Part shown: positions 15,250 to 23,638 of the stretch, piece by piece
How positions within the stretch are numbered: the stretch's first letter is position 1
Layout: each line of letters starts with the position of its first letter
NCBI GenBank assembly: GCA_030607875.1
Contig: JAUWJD010000006.1
Location: 60,076-124,075, forward strand
From: Chloroflexota bacterium
GTDB lineage: Bacteria; Chloroflexota; Anaerolineae; UBA2200
DNA length: 64,000 nt
Direction: 5' to 3'
The notes under the pieces: model-generated
The model's input: the letters and a program-made list of their open reading frames with translations, nothing else
The model's database searches: none
What the model was told of the DNA's origin: nothing
Position numbers and translations under genes: made by a program

Positions 15250-15605
15250 TCAAAATGAGCAGTCGCGGTACAGCGCGGGCAAGAACCGTGGGCAACCCGA
15301 AGCCTGCACCAGGAAGTGCACTTGGGGACAGGTTCCATCTCCGCACCGTGGATATGCCCCCAGCACACCCGGCAGGCCATCGCCGTTGTTGAGATAGAAT
15401 AGGGGCTCTTGCCCCCTACCGGCTGTGCCACAATGTCGAGATGCCCATCCATGTCCAGGTCAGGCAAGAAGAGCCAACTGATCCAGGGGTCGTTGTTGTC
15501 GGATTGCGGCAGGCGTGCGGCGGTCTCGTCCCCGAAGGTGCCGTCGCGGTTGTTGGTCAGCACCTGGATGTACCTGCCCGACCAAAGTCCACGGTGGCCA
15601 AATGG
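15250..15605 (-). pseudogene. FG-GAP/VCBS repeat protein fragment with a frameshift
   Basis: Starting directly after the stop of the metalloprotease gene, one frame reads IQVLTNNRDGTFGDETAARL and LFLPDLDMDGHLDIVAQP. A +1 frame continues QEPLFYLNNGDGLPG up to a TGA at 15250. The DxDxDGxxD calcium-type pattern is that of FG-GAP/VCBS propeller blades. No start codon or signal peptide is present and the two halves are out of frame, so this is a tail of a lost gene. Confidence 0.6.
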
Positions 15606-18600
15606 CTAGGGGCCGTAGCTCTTCACGATAAGCGGCAGGTATACCTCTTGCCTCACGAAGATGCTGACACTGGCGCTGCCGACCGTGCCGTCGCTATCGG
15701 TGGCCTTCAGCTCGATCCGGTGCAGGCCAGGCGTAAGGTCCTGCGTCGCCAAGGTCAGCAAACCTCCATTGCCAAGCTGCCCATCCCGGTCCGATTCCCA
15801 GATCAGCGCCAGATCATCCAGGTCACCATCCTCCGGGTCGTAGGCGTCGCCGGCCAGGGCTAGAAGGTCATCAGGGGCGAAACGGGCGCCATCTCTGGGC
15901 TGGAGAATGCTGGCCTGTGGGGCCCGGCCCTGCAAGGTGAAGGTGGCATCGGACCGGTCAGAGCTGGTGTTCACCCCGTCGCTGGCCAGCACCCGGATGA
16001 GCGCCGCCCTCGAACCGGCCAGGTATTTGGCATCAACAACGTAGCTCGTCTCCTGGATCCCTGTGACCAAGGTCAGCCAGGTCTCCCCGCCATCGGTGCT
16101 GTAGAGCACGGTGAAGGTCAAGGGGTCGCCGTCGGCATCGGCAGCGCTCCATGCTACGGCGAAAGACTCCCCTGTCCATATCTCGCCACCGTTGGGGTCA
16201 CTGACCTGCACGGTCGGCGGGTTGGGGCTCACGTCACGGCCAGCCAGCTCGCGCTCCCCGTGCCAGATGCTCACGCGCGCCGTATCAGCGTGCCAGGGCA
16301 CGAACTCAAAGATATAGGCAGGCTGGCCAGGCATCGACACAGCCACCGTGCTCGCACCACCCGAGCCTGGCAATTGCTGCTCCAGATGATCCTGCACACG
16401 GGGTGTGAAGGAGTACTCGGCCAGACGCGTGCCACTCCTGTCCGCCAAGACGATGCTGTATCCCCCTGGCACGCGCTCCACTGCCTCCCCTGCCGCGGGA
16501 ATGAGGAGAAAGGAGTCCAGGGCCACGGCGTCCGTTGCCAGGTCCAGCGTGCCCGCCACCAGCAGCCGCTCCTGCGGGCTGGCCTGCACCAGTGAGAAGG
16601 ACGGAGGGCTGATCATGTTGTTCCGTATGCGGTCGTAGTGAAAGTCAGAGATCCACAGGTTACTGCAATAGCTCATCAGGTCGGTCCAGGTAGGGCTGTA
16701 GACCGCAAGGGTCTCTATGTTTAGGCCATAGAAGCGGTTAGGATCGCTCGCCGGCCCGCCGATGAGGGCCTCGGGATAGGGGTACGTGGCGCAGTGAGGG
16801 AGGGTGTCCGGTACTCCTTCCTGTTCACCGCAAACGCCAGGATGACAGAGCCCGTAGCCGTGTCCGAGCTCGTGGCCGGCGTACCAGTCGCCAAAGGAGC
16901 CGTCAAAGTCCCAACCCATTGTATTCGCGCCGGTAGGGCCGGATAGTGTGCCGAATCCGCAGACGCAGCCCCTCATATAGTAGTTTGCTGGCGGCCCTTG
17001 GAAAACTAGGCCGTAGTAGCGCGTGTCCGTGGTAGCTACCCCGTTCGCCACATCCAGCGTCTTCATGGTCGCCAGTTGTTGGTCGACCGTGCAACAAGTG
17101 GGCAGGCCCAGCGTCTGTGTGTACGCAGTGGTCGTCCGAGTACTAATCAGGCTGCCAATGGGATAGGCAGCGCGCAGCCACGACTCGACGTTGGCAAAGT
17201 CCAGGTTGCGCGGCTGGTAGGTGGCGCTGTTGGCGACGTAGCTCATCCCCACCAGCCGCAGGCGCATGGCCGGCACGCTGCCGAAGCTGAGCCAGTGGCT
17301 GTCCTGCAACTCGCCAATGCCGGGGAAGGTGACCCCGCCTGGGGGCAGCACCCGCACAAAGAGCACGCCGGACCCTGTGGCGTACTGGCCGGGGATCTTG
17401 AAATTCAGGGTGTGGGTCAAGTCGCCCCGGTCGGGGTTGGCCCGCACGGTCACTGCGCCGCCAGGGTTGATCGGGCTGAAGACGGGGCCGTAGGCGGTGT
17501 ATGGATAGTACGCGTAGCCGTGCACGCCCGGCAGGTCACCCTTGCCATCCAAGACCTTCAAATGCACCCGCACCACCGTGTCCTTGTCGGCAACCAGGGG
17601 CACGGAATTGTCCAGGTCCTGTATCGCCTGCGTGACCTCGACGGCAGCGATGGATACCTGGCGGGTGACCGGTGTTGGCACCAGAGTTGGTGTGGCAGTG
17701 GGGGCCGTTGTCGGCAAAGGTGTAGGGGTGTGGATCGGCGCGCTCGACTCAAGGCTCAGGACCAATTGCGGACAATGGGTGCCTTCCAGGCTGCTGAATG
17801 TCCGCGCCCACCAGTTCGTCTCAGGGCCTCGGAGCTCCAGGCCGAGGTTCGGGATGCTGCCGTTGATCCATCCCTGAACCAGGCTCTTCACGTCCCAGCT
17901 CTTGTACCCCAGAATGGTACCCAGTGCAGTCGAGCTCGAAGCGGACCATTTGATGGAGGGCTGGTTGCTCCACGTGACACCGCCTTCCGTCCAGCCATCT
18001 GTCACCCGATGGACCGCCACGTGCACCGGCGCCAGGCTGCCGCTGGCCGCGTTCAGGGGGGCTTGAAACCAGGCGCTCTTCACGATCGTTGTGCCAGGGA
18101 TGCCGGATAGGTCAAAGCGTACCAGCGCGCGCTCGTGAAAGGAATCGGGGCCAATGGCGAAGCCGGCACGCAGATTGGGGTAACTTCCGGTGTTGAGGTC
18201 CTCTCGTTGCTGTGCGATGTACGCGTCGGCCGAGGCGCACAGCGCGAAGCTGACGGGCGTCACGGTTGGCGTCGGCGGCGCCGTGTCTGTGGGCGTAGGC
18301 TCAGGCATGGGCCCGGACGGCAACACAGCCAGCTCCAGCCGGGGGCAGAAGGCGGTGTAGTGGCGGCTGGAGAAGGGCCGTACCCAGTAGGTGCCCGCCT
18401 CCTCTGGGCCGCGCAGTTCCAGCCCCCGGTTTGACATGTCTCCATTCACCCAACGCTGCACCAGATCGCGCAGATGCCAGGAGAAGACATTGCCGCCGGT
18501 TCCGGCAGGCACCTGGGTCTGGGCCACTGCCGCCGGCAAGACATCAGGTTGGTTGGTCCAGGTGACCCCCGTCTCGTTCCACGTTTCCTGAACTGCATAC

Positions 18601-20900
18601 AGGGCCAGGGTGCCTTCCTCGGTGCCGGCGCCGCCAAGGTGCAGTGCCTGGAAGGAGGCGCTCTGGATCTGGGAACCGGGCGGGATGAAGGACAGGTCAA
18701 ACCGAACCAGGCCGCGTCGGGCGAAGCGCTCGCCTGGCGCGTGTCCAAAGCCCGCCAGCATGTCAGAGGCGCTGCCAAAGTTCGTGTTGGGGGCGTACTC
18801 GTCCACGTAGGTGTCCGCCACGGCGCACAGGGTGAGGTTGACCAAGGGCCCCAGCGTGGGGGTGGGCGTGCGCGTGGCTGTCCTCGTGGCGGTGGGGGTT
18901 GCCGTACGCGTCGCAGTGTCCGTGGTCGTGTTGGTCGAGGTTGGCGTCGGTGTGCGCGTGGCGGTCGACGTGCTCGTGGGGCTTGGCATCTCAGTGGGAG
19001 TTGGCACGCCGCAGGCGAACAGTTGAATGTCATCCAGGCGGAAGGTGGTCGCCTGCTCGGCATCTCCATAAGTAGTGAATTGAACCCGTCGCAGCTGGCC
19101 TGCATAGGCCGACAAATCCAGCGTCTCGTGCCGCCACTGACCCAGAGGCGATGTGGCCCGCAGGACGAGCAACTGGTGCGCCGCGCCTTCGTCTATGGCA
19201 TAGAAGATAAGCCGGTCGTCCGGCTGTTCGACGCTGCTTTCAGCCAACCACCAGAAATCCAGGCGAGCGGGGTTGGCCTGCGCGGGGAGGCTGACTTCCT
19301 GCCACAGTTGAGCACCAGCAGCGCCCTGCGCCAGCATCCACGCGCCATGGGCAGTGCCACGACCCGGGCCCAGGCCTACAGCGCCACTGCCCTGCCAGGG
19401 TGCCAGGACACCGCTCTCAAAACTGCCGTTGACCAGCGCGTCCGGACAGTCAGGCTGCAGAGTAGCCGTGGGTGTCGGTGTGCGCGTACGGGTGACTGTC
19501 CTGATAGGCGTACGTGTTGCCGTGGACGTTGGCGTGTTCGTGGGACTGGGAGTGGGAGTGGGCGTGGGAACGGTCACGAGGTCGCCGTACAGGTTCATGC
19601 CCTTCGTGGCATAGTCCCGCCCGTCCTCCCAGACCACCAGGTAACTCCATTCACCACCCGCGCTCACTGCTGGCGAGCCCTCGTGGCCGCCATGGTTCGA
19701 GCCCAGCACCTCACTATCCCGCAAAACGCCATCGCTGCCCACCCTGCGCCGCTTGACGTCGTGATCATCCGGCGCGTGCTCGTACTCCCAGGCCACCAGA
19801 TACTCGCCAGCAGCGCTGTGGTAGGCCACGTCCGGACTGAGCCGCGCCTTTGGCCCATCCCACGAGATGCCAAAGTTGGCGCCAGCCAGTGTGCCGTTGG
19901 CCCTGACCCGCTGGCCGTGGATGTCGCGGGCGTCTCCCCAGGCCCAATGGTGATCCTCCCACACCACCAGGAACTCGTTCGCTTGACTGTTGAACGCCAG
20001 GCGCGGCTTCACCTGGTCATGCTCCCAGGTAGAGATGGGGATCTCGTCACCCACCAGAGAGCCATCGTCCCCAACTCGTCGTGCTGTGACGTCATAGTCC
20101 GCTTTCGGGGGGTCTTTGTCCTGCCATACCACCACGTACTGAGCAGAGGCCGAACCATATGCCACCGCCGGGGCCAATGCGTCGTATGGAACAAGTGCTG
20201 AGGCTAGGAGAGAGCTGCTGTCTATGGCGATGGGTGAGCCCAGGAGCGCCCCGCTGGCCGACACCCGCCGGCCGTAGATGCCGTGCCTTTGACCCTCGAA
20301 GAGGTGCTCCCAGACGATCAGGTACTGATTGCTGGCGGTGCTGTAGGCTACTGCCGGGCTGCTTTCCGAGTTGCTCAGATTGCTGATCACGAACTCGTCG
20401 CCGATCAGGGTTGCATCACCCCCAACCCGTCGCGCGTAGATGTCGTGGTCGTCGGCGGAGTACTCGTATTCCCAGACCACCAGGAACTCGCCGCTGGCCG
20501 CGTTGTAGGCCACGGCCGGCGCCAGCCGGTGCTTATGCCCATCCCAGGAGACGCCGAAGGCGCCCCTCAGCGCGACGCCGTCTGCTCCCACCAGGCGGCC
20601 ATAGATGTCGCTGTCCTGCCCCCAGGCCCAATGATGGTCTTCCCACACCACCAGATAGCGGTCCGCCAGGCTGCTATAGGCGGCGGCTGGCCGGAGCTGG
20701 TCGTACTCCCAGGAGATGATGGGCGAACCCGCTGCCAGTGATGCTGGCTTGAGAGACCGCAACAGCGGCCCGTTCTGTGGCGAACCCAACTCCTGGGCGG
20801 CTGTGTACGGAGTGGATGGACCAGCCAGCGTCCCAGCGAACAATAGACCGCTCACAAAAGTCAACAAAGCGAGTGTGGTTGCGTTTCGTGGTGTGAACAT
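15606..20900 (-). CDS. Giant secreted metzincin-like metalloprotease with paired DNRLRE/CBM96-type domains
   Basis: I use ATG 20900 (GGAGAGG 5 nt upstream), giving 1764 aa; an in-frame ATG at 20960 would add 20 charged residues before the signal peptide. Layout: a signal (TTLALLTFVSGLLFAGTLAG); repeats containing VVWEDHHWAWG (~70-440); a PTPTPTPS-rich linker; a carbohydrate-binding-like domain; two DNRLRE-type domains (~687-865 and ~883-1060, each with RGLVRFDLS or RALVRFDLS); then a peptidase domain. The peptidase motif HELGHGYGLCH (His1343, Glu1344, His1347, His1353) fits the metzincin HExxHxxGxxH, and DLMSYC with Met1409 is a plausible Met-turn. Two Ig-like modules and the tail EVYLPLIVKSYGP follow. 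Likely role: cell-surface or exported protein degradation. The peptidase family is not assigned further. Confidence 0.85.
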   Translation of the reverse strand: MFTPRNATTLALLTFVSGLLFAGTLAGPSTPYTAAQELGSPQNGPLLRSLKPASLAAGSPIISWEYDQLRPAAAYSSLADRYLVVWEDHHWAWGQDSDIYGRLVGADGVALRGAFGVSWDGHKHRLAPAVAYNAASGEFLVVWEYEYSADDHDIYARRVGGDATLIGDEFVISNLSNSESSPAVAYSTASNQYLIVWEHLFEGQRHGIYGRRVSASGALLGSPIAIDSSSLLASALVPYDALAPAVAYGSASAQYVVVWQDKDPPKADYDVTARRVGDDGSLVGDEIPISTWEHDQVKPRLAFNSQANEFLVVWEDHHWAWGDARDIHGQRVRANGTLAGANFGISWDGPKARLSPDVAYHSAAGEYLVAWEYEHAPDDHDVKRRRVGSDGVLRDSEVLGSNHGGHEGSPAVSAGGEWSYLVVWEDGRDYATKGMNLYGDLVTVPTPTPTPSPTNTPTSTATRTPIRTVTRTRTPTPTATLQPDCPDALVNGSFESGVLAPWQGSGAVGLGPGRGTAHGAWMLAQGAAGAQLWQEVSLPAQANPARLDFWWLAESSVEQPDDRLIFYAIDEGAAHQLLVLRATSPLGQWRHETLDLSAYAGQLRRVQFTTYGDAEQATTFRLDDIQLFACGVPTPTEMPSPTSTSTATRTPTPTSTNTTTDTATRTATPTATRTATRTPTPTLGPLVNLTLCAVADTYVDEYAPNTNFGSASDMLAGFGHAPGERFARRGLVRFDLSFIPPGSQIQSASFQALHLGGAGTEEGTLALYAVQETWNETGVTWTNQPDVLPAAVAQTQVPAGTGGNVFSWHLRDLVQRWVNGDMSNRGLELRGPEEAGTYWVRPFSSRHYTAFCPRLELAVLPSGPMPEPTPTDTAPPTPTVTPVSFALCASADAYIAQQREDLNTGSYPNLRAGFAIGPDSFHERALVRFDLSGIPGTTIVKSAWFQAPLNAASGSLAPVHVAVHRVTDGWTEGGVTWSNQPSIKWSASSSTALGTILGYKSWDVKSLVQGWINGSIPNLGLELRGPETNWWARTFSSLEGTHCPQLVLSLESSAPIHTPTPLPTTAPTATPTLVPTPVTRQVSIAAVEVTQAIQDLDNSVPLVADKDTVVRVHLKVLDGKGDLPGVHGYAYYPYTAYGPVFSPINPGGAVTVRANPDRGDLTHTLNFKIPGQYATGSGVLFVRVLPPGGVTFPGIGELQDSHWLSFGSVPAMRLRLVGMSYVANSATYQPRNLDFANVESWLRAAYPIGSLISTRTTTAYTQTLGLPTCCTVDQQLATMKTLDVANGVATTDTRYYGLVFQGPPANYYMRGCVCGFGTLSGPTGANTMGWDFDGSFGDWYAGHELGHGYGLCHPGVCGEQEGVPDTLPHCATYPYPEALIGGPASDPNRFYGLNIETLAVYSPTWTDLMSYCSNLWISDFHYDRIRNNMISPPSFSLVQASPQERLLVAGTLDLATDAVALDSFLLIPAAGEAVERVPGGYSIVLADRSGTRLAEYSFTPRVQDHLEQQLPGSGGASTVAVSMPGQPAYIFEFVPWHADTARVSIWHGERELAGRDVSPNPPTVQVSDPNGGEIWTGESFAVAWSAADADGDPLTFTVLYSTDGGETWLTLVTGIQETSYVVDAKYLAGSRAALIRVLASDGVNTSSDRSDATFTLQGRAPQASILQPRDGARFAPDDLLALAGDAYDPEDGDLDDLALIWESDRDGQLGNGGLLTLATQDLTPGLHRIELKATDSDGTVGSASVSIFVRQEVYLPLIVKSYGP

Positions 20901-21029
20901 CTTGTCCTCTCCTTGTCTCCGACCCTGAGGCGCCTGGCGGCGTTTTCCTGTTTCTGGCACCGCACAGTGACTGGTTCAATGCTGTTCGGGTTAGCGCTGT
21001 GCAGCCCATATTCATTCGTGGCTACGAGT

Positions 21030-21155
21030 TCATTCGTGCGGCTCGATGACCATGTCCTTCCAGGCCCCCAGGAGGTTCTTGACCCACGCCTTCACCAGCC
21101 AGTGAAGGCGACCGTATGTGAGTGGCACGATTGCTGCAGTTACCTGGATCGCCTC
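21030..21155 (-). pseudogene. C-terminal remnant of an unrecognised protein
   Basis: The minus strand reads AIQVTAAIVPLTYGRL, HWLVKAWVKNLLGAW and KDMVIEPHE before TGA at 21032-21030. It looks like a real protein end but has no start of its own and is bounded on the right by the comM-downstream hairpin block. The family is not recognised. Confidence 0.3.
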
Positions 21156-21198
21156 GGCTGCCCCTTCCGCTGCGCTTCGGGGATACGCTCTCCAGCTT
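21151..21198 (-). repeat. comM-downstream hairpin block, copy 2
   Basis: GGCTGCCCCTTCCGCTGCGC and TTCGGGGATACGCTCTCC closely match 30726-30771. The block can fold (CCCC-GAAGCGCAGCGGAA-GGGG on the minus strand). It lies 26 nt after the TAG of the comM fragment at 21224-21472. Confidence 0.6.
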
Positions 21199-21223
21199 CC
21201 TCACCCCTCGCAGATCGTGAAGG

Positions 21224-21472
21224 CTAAATCTGTCTCCGTGGACGATACCGGATAGCCTGGGCTACACGATGCGTCTGGATGTCGAGCGTGCCTTCCAGGT
21301 CGGCGATGGTGCGGGCTAGCTTGACGCTTCGCGTGCGGTGGAAGGCGCGGGCGCTCATGCCCAGTTGCGACATGGCGGCGCGCAGCCCTGGCCCACAGAT
21401 GCCAGGACGAAGCGGCAGGCTCCTGCCGGCATCGTCCAGCAGGCAGTACTCGCACGCCTCCGCTGGATTCAC
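21224..21472 (-). pseudogene. comM/yifB C-terminal fragment (copy E), frame still open
   Basis: An open frame reads PAEACEYCLLDDAGRSL, a 10-residue insert (PLRPGICGPG), [32 protein letters not shown] and finally RYRPRRQI then TAG. It is the best-preserved fragment, covering codons ~447-514. The insert occupies the same site as the ~90-bp insert in copy A. The TRSV residues are absent from the intact gene. It lacks the helicase core. Confidence 0.8.
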
Positions 21473-21694
21473 GTAGCGTCAGATAGCAGAAGCTTTCTCC
21501 CCAGACTCATGAGAGCAAAGCTCTTCTTGCCATGACGCAAAGGCGACCTAGCATCCACTAGATGAGCGCGCCGCACGATCAGCGCAGGTACCCCTCCAGT
21601 GGGTTTGCTCATTCCGCTTCACCTTGCCCTCCTTGTCAAGCAGTCAGCAGCGAGACACCTCGTGGCAAGCTGAATGGTCAGCAAACGATAAGCC

Positions 21695-22336
21695 CTAGCT
21701 CTTGCGCTGGGAGAAGTTGCGTAGCGCCGTGGTCACAAACTGACATCTGTGGTACCTACACTGCCCATGCCTTCGAAGAGCCTCAATGTGTTGTTGTGTT
21801 CCGTGGCCTGTGTTCGTATTCCAGCCGTAGTGCGGATACTGGAGATGCAGCGCTTGCATGATTCTATCTCGACTGACTTTAGCCACGATGCCGGCGCTCA
21901 TGACGGCTGCGATCGTTTCATCGGCTCGGATAACCGAGCGTACCCGAGCAGCCTTGTCTCCCAAGTTCGACAGCCGAAGATTGCCATCAACAACGTACTC
22001 TGTCGCATCAATCTCGGAGATAAGGCGACGGAAGGACTCTTTGTTTGCCCAACCGATTCCGTGTTCATTTATCTCATCAACTGAGATCACTTCGATCTCG
22101 GTCTGTAGGGCGTGCTGCATGATAATCTCGAACAACCTGTTTCGCTGCCGCACCGAGAGTTTCTTCGAATCCCTCACGGGTACATCGGGTTTGGCATCCT
22201 CCAATTTCCAGCCCCTTGGTAGAACGACAGCTGCCGCAACGAGAGGGCCTGCGAGTGCCCCTCTTCCAGCTTCGTCCAGGCCGCAAACCAGAGGATCACT
22301 ATTGGTGAAGGTTCCCACGTTTCTCTTCAGCGACAT
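21695..22336 (-). CDS. rnhB: Ribonuclease HII
   Basis: A 213-aa protein of normal RNase HII length. It carries GLDEAGRGALAGPLVAAAVV (Asp21, Glu22), DSKKLS, YVVDGN (Asp117), VIRADETIAAV (Asp139) and AGIVAKVSRDRIM with YPHYGWNTNTGHGT. These are the DEDD active-site set and signature motifs of the family, which cuts the RNA strand of RNA-DNA hybrids and removes single ribonucleotides from DNA. The ATG overlaps the stop of the upstream kinase gene by 10 nt, so translation is coupled. It is the last gene of a five-gene minus-strand operon with a nucleotide kinase, an exonuclease and guaA. It has no stop or frameshift and is probably functional. Confidence 0.93.
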   Translation of the reverse strand: MSLKRNVGTFTNSDPLVCGLDEAGRGALAGPLVAAAVVLPRGWKLEDAKPDVPVRDSKKLSVRQRNRLFEIIMQHALQTEIEVISVDEINEHGIGWANKESFRRLISEIDATEYVVDGNLRLSNLGDKAARVRSVIRADETIAAVMSAGIVAKVSRDRIMQALHLQYPHYGWNTNTGHGTQQHIEALRRHGQCRYHRCQFVTTALRNFSQRKS

Positions 22337-22959
22337 CGATAAGTACTGGCAGCGGTGCTATCAGTCCCTGATGTATGGCTTAGCAACGTAGATACGATTC
22401 CATCCACTGCTTGATGAAGCTGGGCGATGTTCTCAAACCATGGCAGGCAGAAATCAGCATGCATCTCTAGTGCGTCGGTACCAGCCTCACCAGGATGGCC
22501 ATCCATCCTCTGGAAATGAGCAAAGCTAGTGGTGCGAGACTCCCCCAAGCGCTCGTTGTGTAGACGGTATCGTAGGCTGATTGGAAGGTCACGGAAGATC
22601 AGGCGACAATGTCGTCCGTATTGTCTGACAAGGTATTGATAGCCGTCATAATGTCGAACACCATCTACCACTACTCTGTTCTCCCTTATTGCTCTCATTA
22701 GCATTGCCGTCAATCCCGCATGTCCAACCACGTTAGTCAAGAGGTTGCCTAGCTCCTGCAGATCGTGGCGAGTAGGCTCGCAATTGAGGTCTCTGTTAGC
22801 TCGAAACAAGTCCTTTAGCATCGCACTGTACGACAGGCGTTGGAAGCCGTAACTCTGAACCAAATAGTTTGCCACCGTAGTCTTGCCGGCCCCGATTCTC
22901 CCTGCAATCGCCAGGATCAAGGCTCCAGTATCTGTGGATAGACTACCATGCATACGCAA
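22327..22959 (-). CDS. P-loop kinase, deoxynucleoside monophosphate kinase-like
   Basis: A 210-aa protein with Walker A GRIGAGKTT (residues 20-28) right after a buried strand (LILAIA). LSYSAMLKDLFRA and RVVVDGVRHYDGYQYLVRQY follow, the pattern of a substrate lid and base-binding strand. An Arg-rich stretch (LPISLRYRLHNERLGES) is next. The overall plan resembles adenylate/dNMP kinases and phage-type deoxynucleotide monophosphate kinases, which phosphorylate (d)NMPs with ATP. Specificity cannot be read. It overlaps rnhB by 10 nt and lies 24 nt behind the exonuclease gene. Codon use here (more A/T third positions) differs from the GC-rich flanks. Confidence 0.6.
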   Translation of the reverse strand: MRMHGSLSTDTGALILAIAGRIGAGKTTVANYLVQSYGFQRLSYSAMLKDLFRANRDLNCEPTRHDLQELGNLLTNVVGHAGLTAMLMRAIRENRVVVDGVRHYDGYQYLVRQYGRHCRLIFRDLPISLRYRLHNERLGESRTTSFAHFQRMDGHPGEAGTDALEMHADFCLPWFENIAQLHQAVDGIVSTLLSHTSGTDSTAASTYRCR

Positions 22960-22983
22960 CTCCCCTGCTTGGTCTCTGCAGTA

Positions 22984-23595
22984 TTAGAACAGCTTCATTT
23001 GCTGCAGAGCTCCCCTCCCATAGCAGAGATCCCAAAGTTGCTCGTACTCTGAGATCCCATGTTCCCGTTCAAGTGTCTCCACAAGATGTTTGAACAGATA
23101 GGCAGTAACTTCAGCGTCGGCTGCCGCTCGATGTGTTGATGTACCTTCGAGTCCCAGGCGTACCTGTAAGTGACGCAATGCATATGACATCTCCGAGGGA
23201 TATAGCCTCCTGGCCAGTCTGAGAGTATCGAGAACAGGATTGGCCAATTGTGCCAGAGAGTGATGCTCTGCTTCCCTGCTCAAGATGCTGATGTCGAGGG
23301 CGGCCTGGTGACCAACGAGGGTTGCGTTCTTCACAAAGGTAGCAAGTCTGTTCCATACCTGGGCGATTCTGGGGGCTCCGCGGACCATCTCGTCAGTAAT
23401 GCCTGTCTTGCGTCTTATCGGCCAGCTAATGGGAGAAGAGGGACACACAAGTTGTTCAAATGAGGCCACAATCTCAAGGCTCTTGGGCTCAAGCCTGTGT
23501 GCGCCAAATTCGATGATTTCATGATGGCCGACCGCAGGATGATAGGTGGCCTCCAGATCAAATGCAACATATGTAAACTCGTGGATCTTGCCCAT
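22984..23595 (-). CDS. DnaQ-like DEDDh 3'-5' exonuclease
   Basis: A 203-aa protein with FDLEAT (Asp13, Glu15), GHQAALDISIL (Asp101) and HRAAADAEVT (His155, Asp160): the complete DEDDh set for two-metal exonuclease activity. It has no BRCT, UvrC or polymerase fusion, so it is a stand-alone exonuclease of the epsilon/oligoribonuclease-like group. GITDEMVRGAP is the usual linker after motif I. It lies 43 nt after guaA and 24 nt before the kinase, in the same operon. Role: proofreading, repair or removal of short nucleic acids; the exact substrate is not predictable. Confidence 0.85.
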   Translation of the reverse strand: MGKIHEFTYVAFDLEATYHPAVGHHEIIEFGAHRLEPKSLEIVASFEQLVCPSSPISWPIRRKTGITDEMVRGAPRIAQVWNRLATFVKNATLVGHQAALDISILSREAEHHSLAQLANPVLDTLRLARRLYPSEMSYALRHLQVRLGLEGTSTHRAAADAEVTAYLFKHLVETLEREHGISEYEQLWDLCYGRGALQQMKLF

Positions 23596-23638
23596 TCACT
23601 ACCTGCCTATTGTACACTGGTTCAATCTTGATCGGTAG

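Noticed and set aside
17690..19570. Short GTGGGCGTG-type tandem repeats
   Set aside because: They encode Pro/Thr linkers of the exported protein; not a CRISPR or regulatory array. No CRISPR array was found in the window.
18474..20201. 575-aa plus-strand frame
   Set aside because: Shadow of the metalloprotease gene; no start signal or motif.
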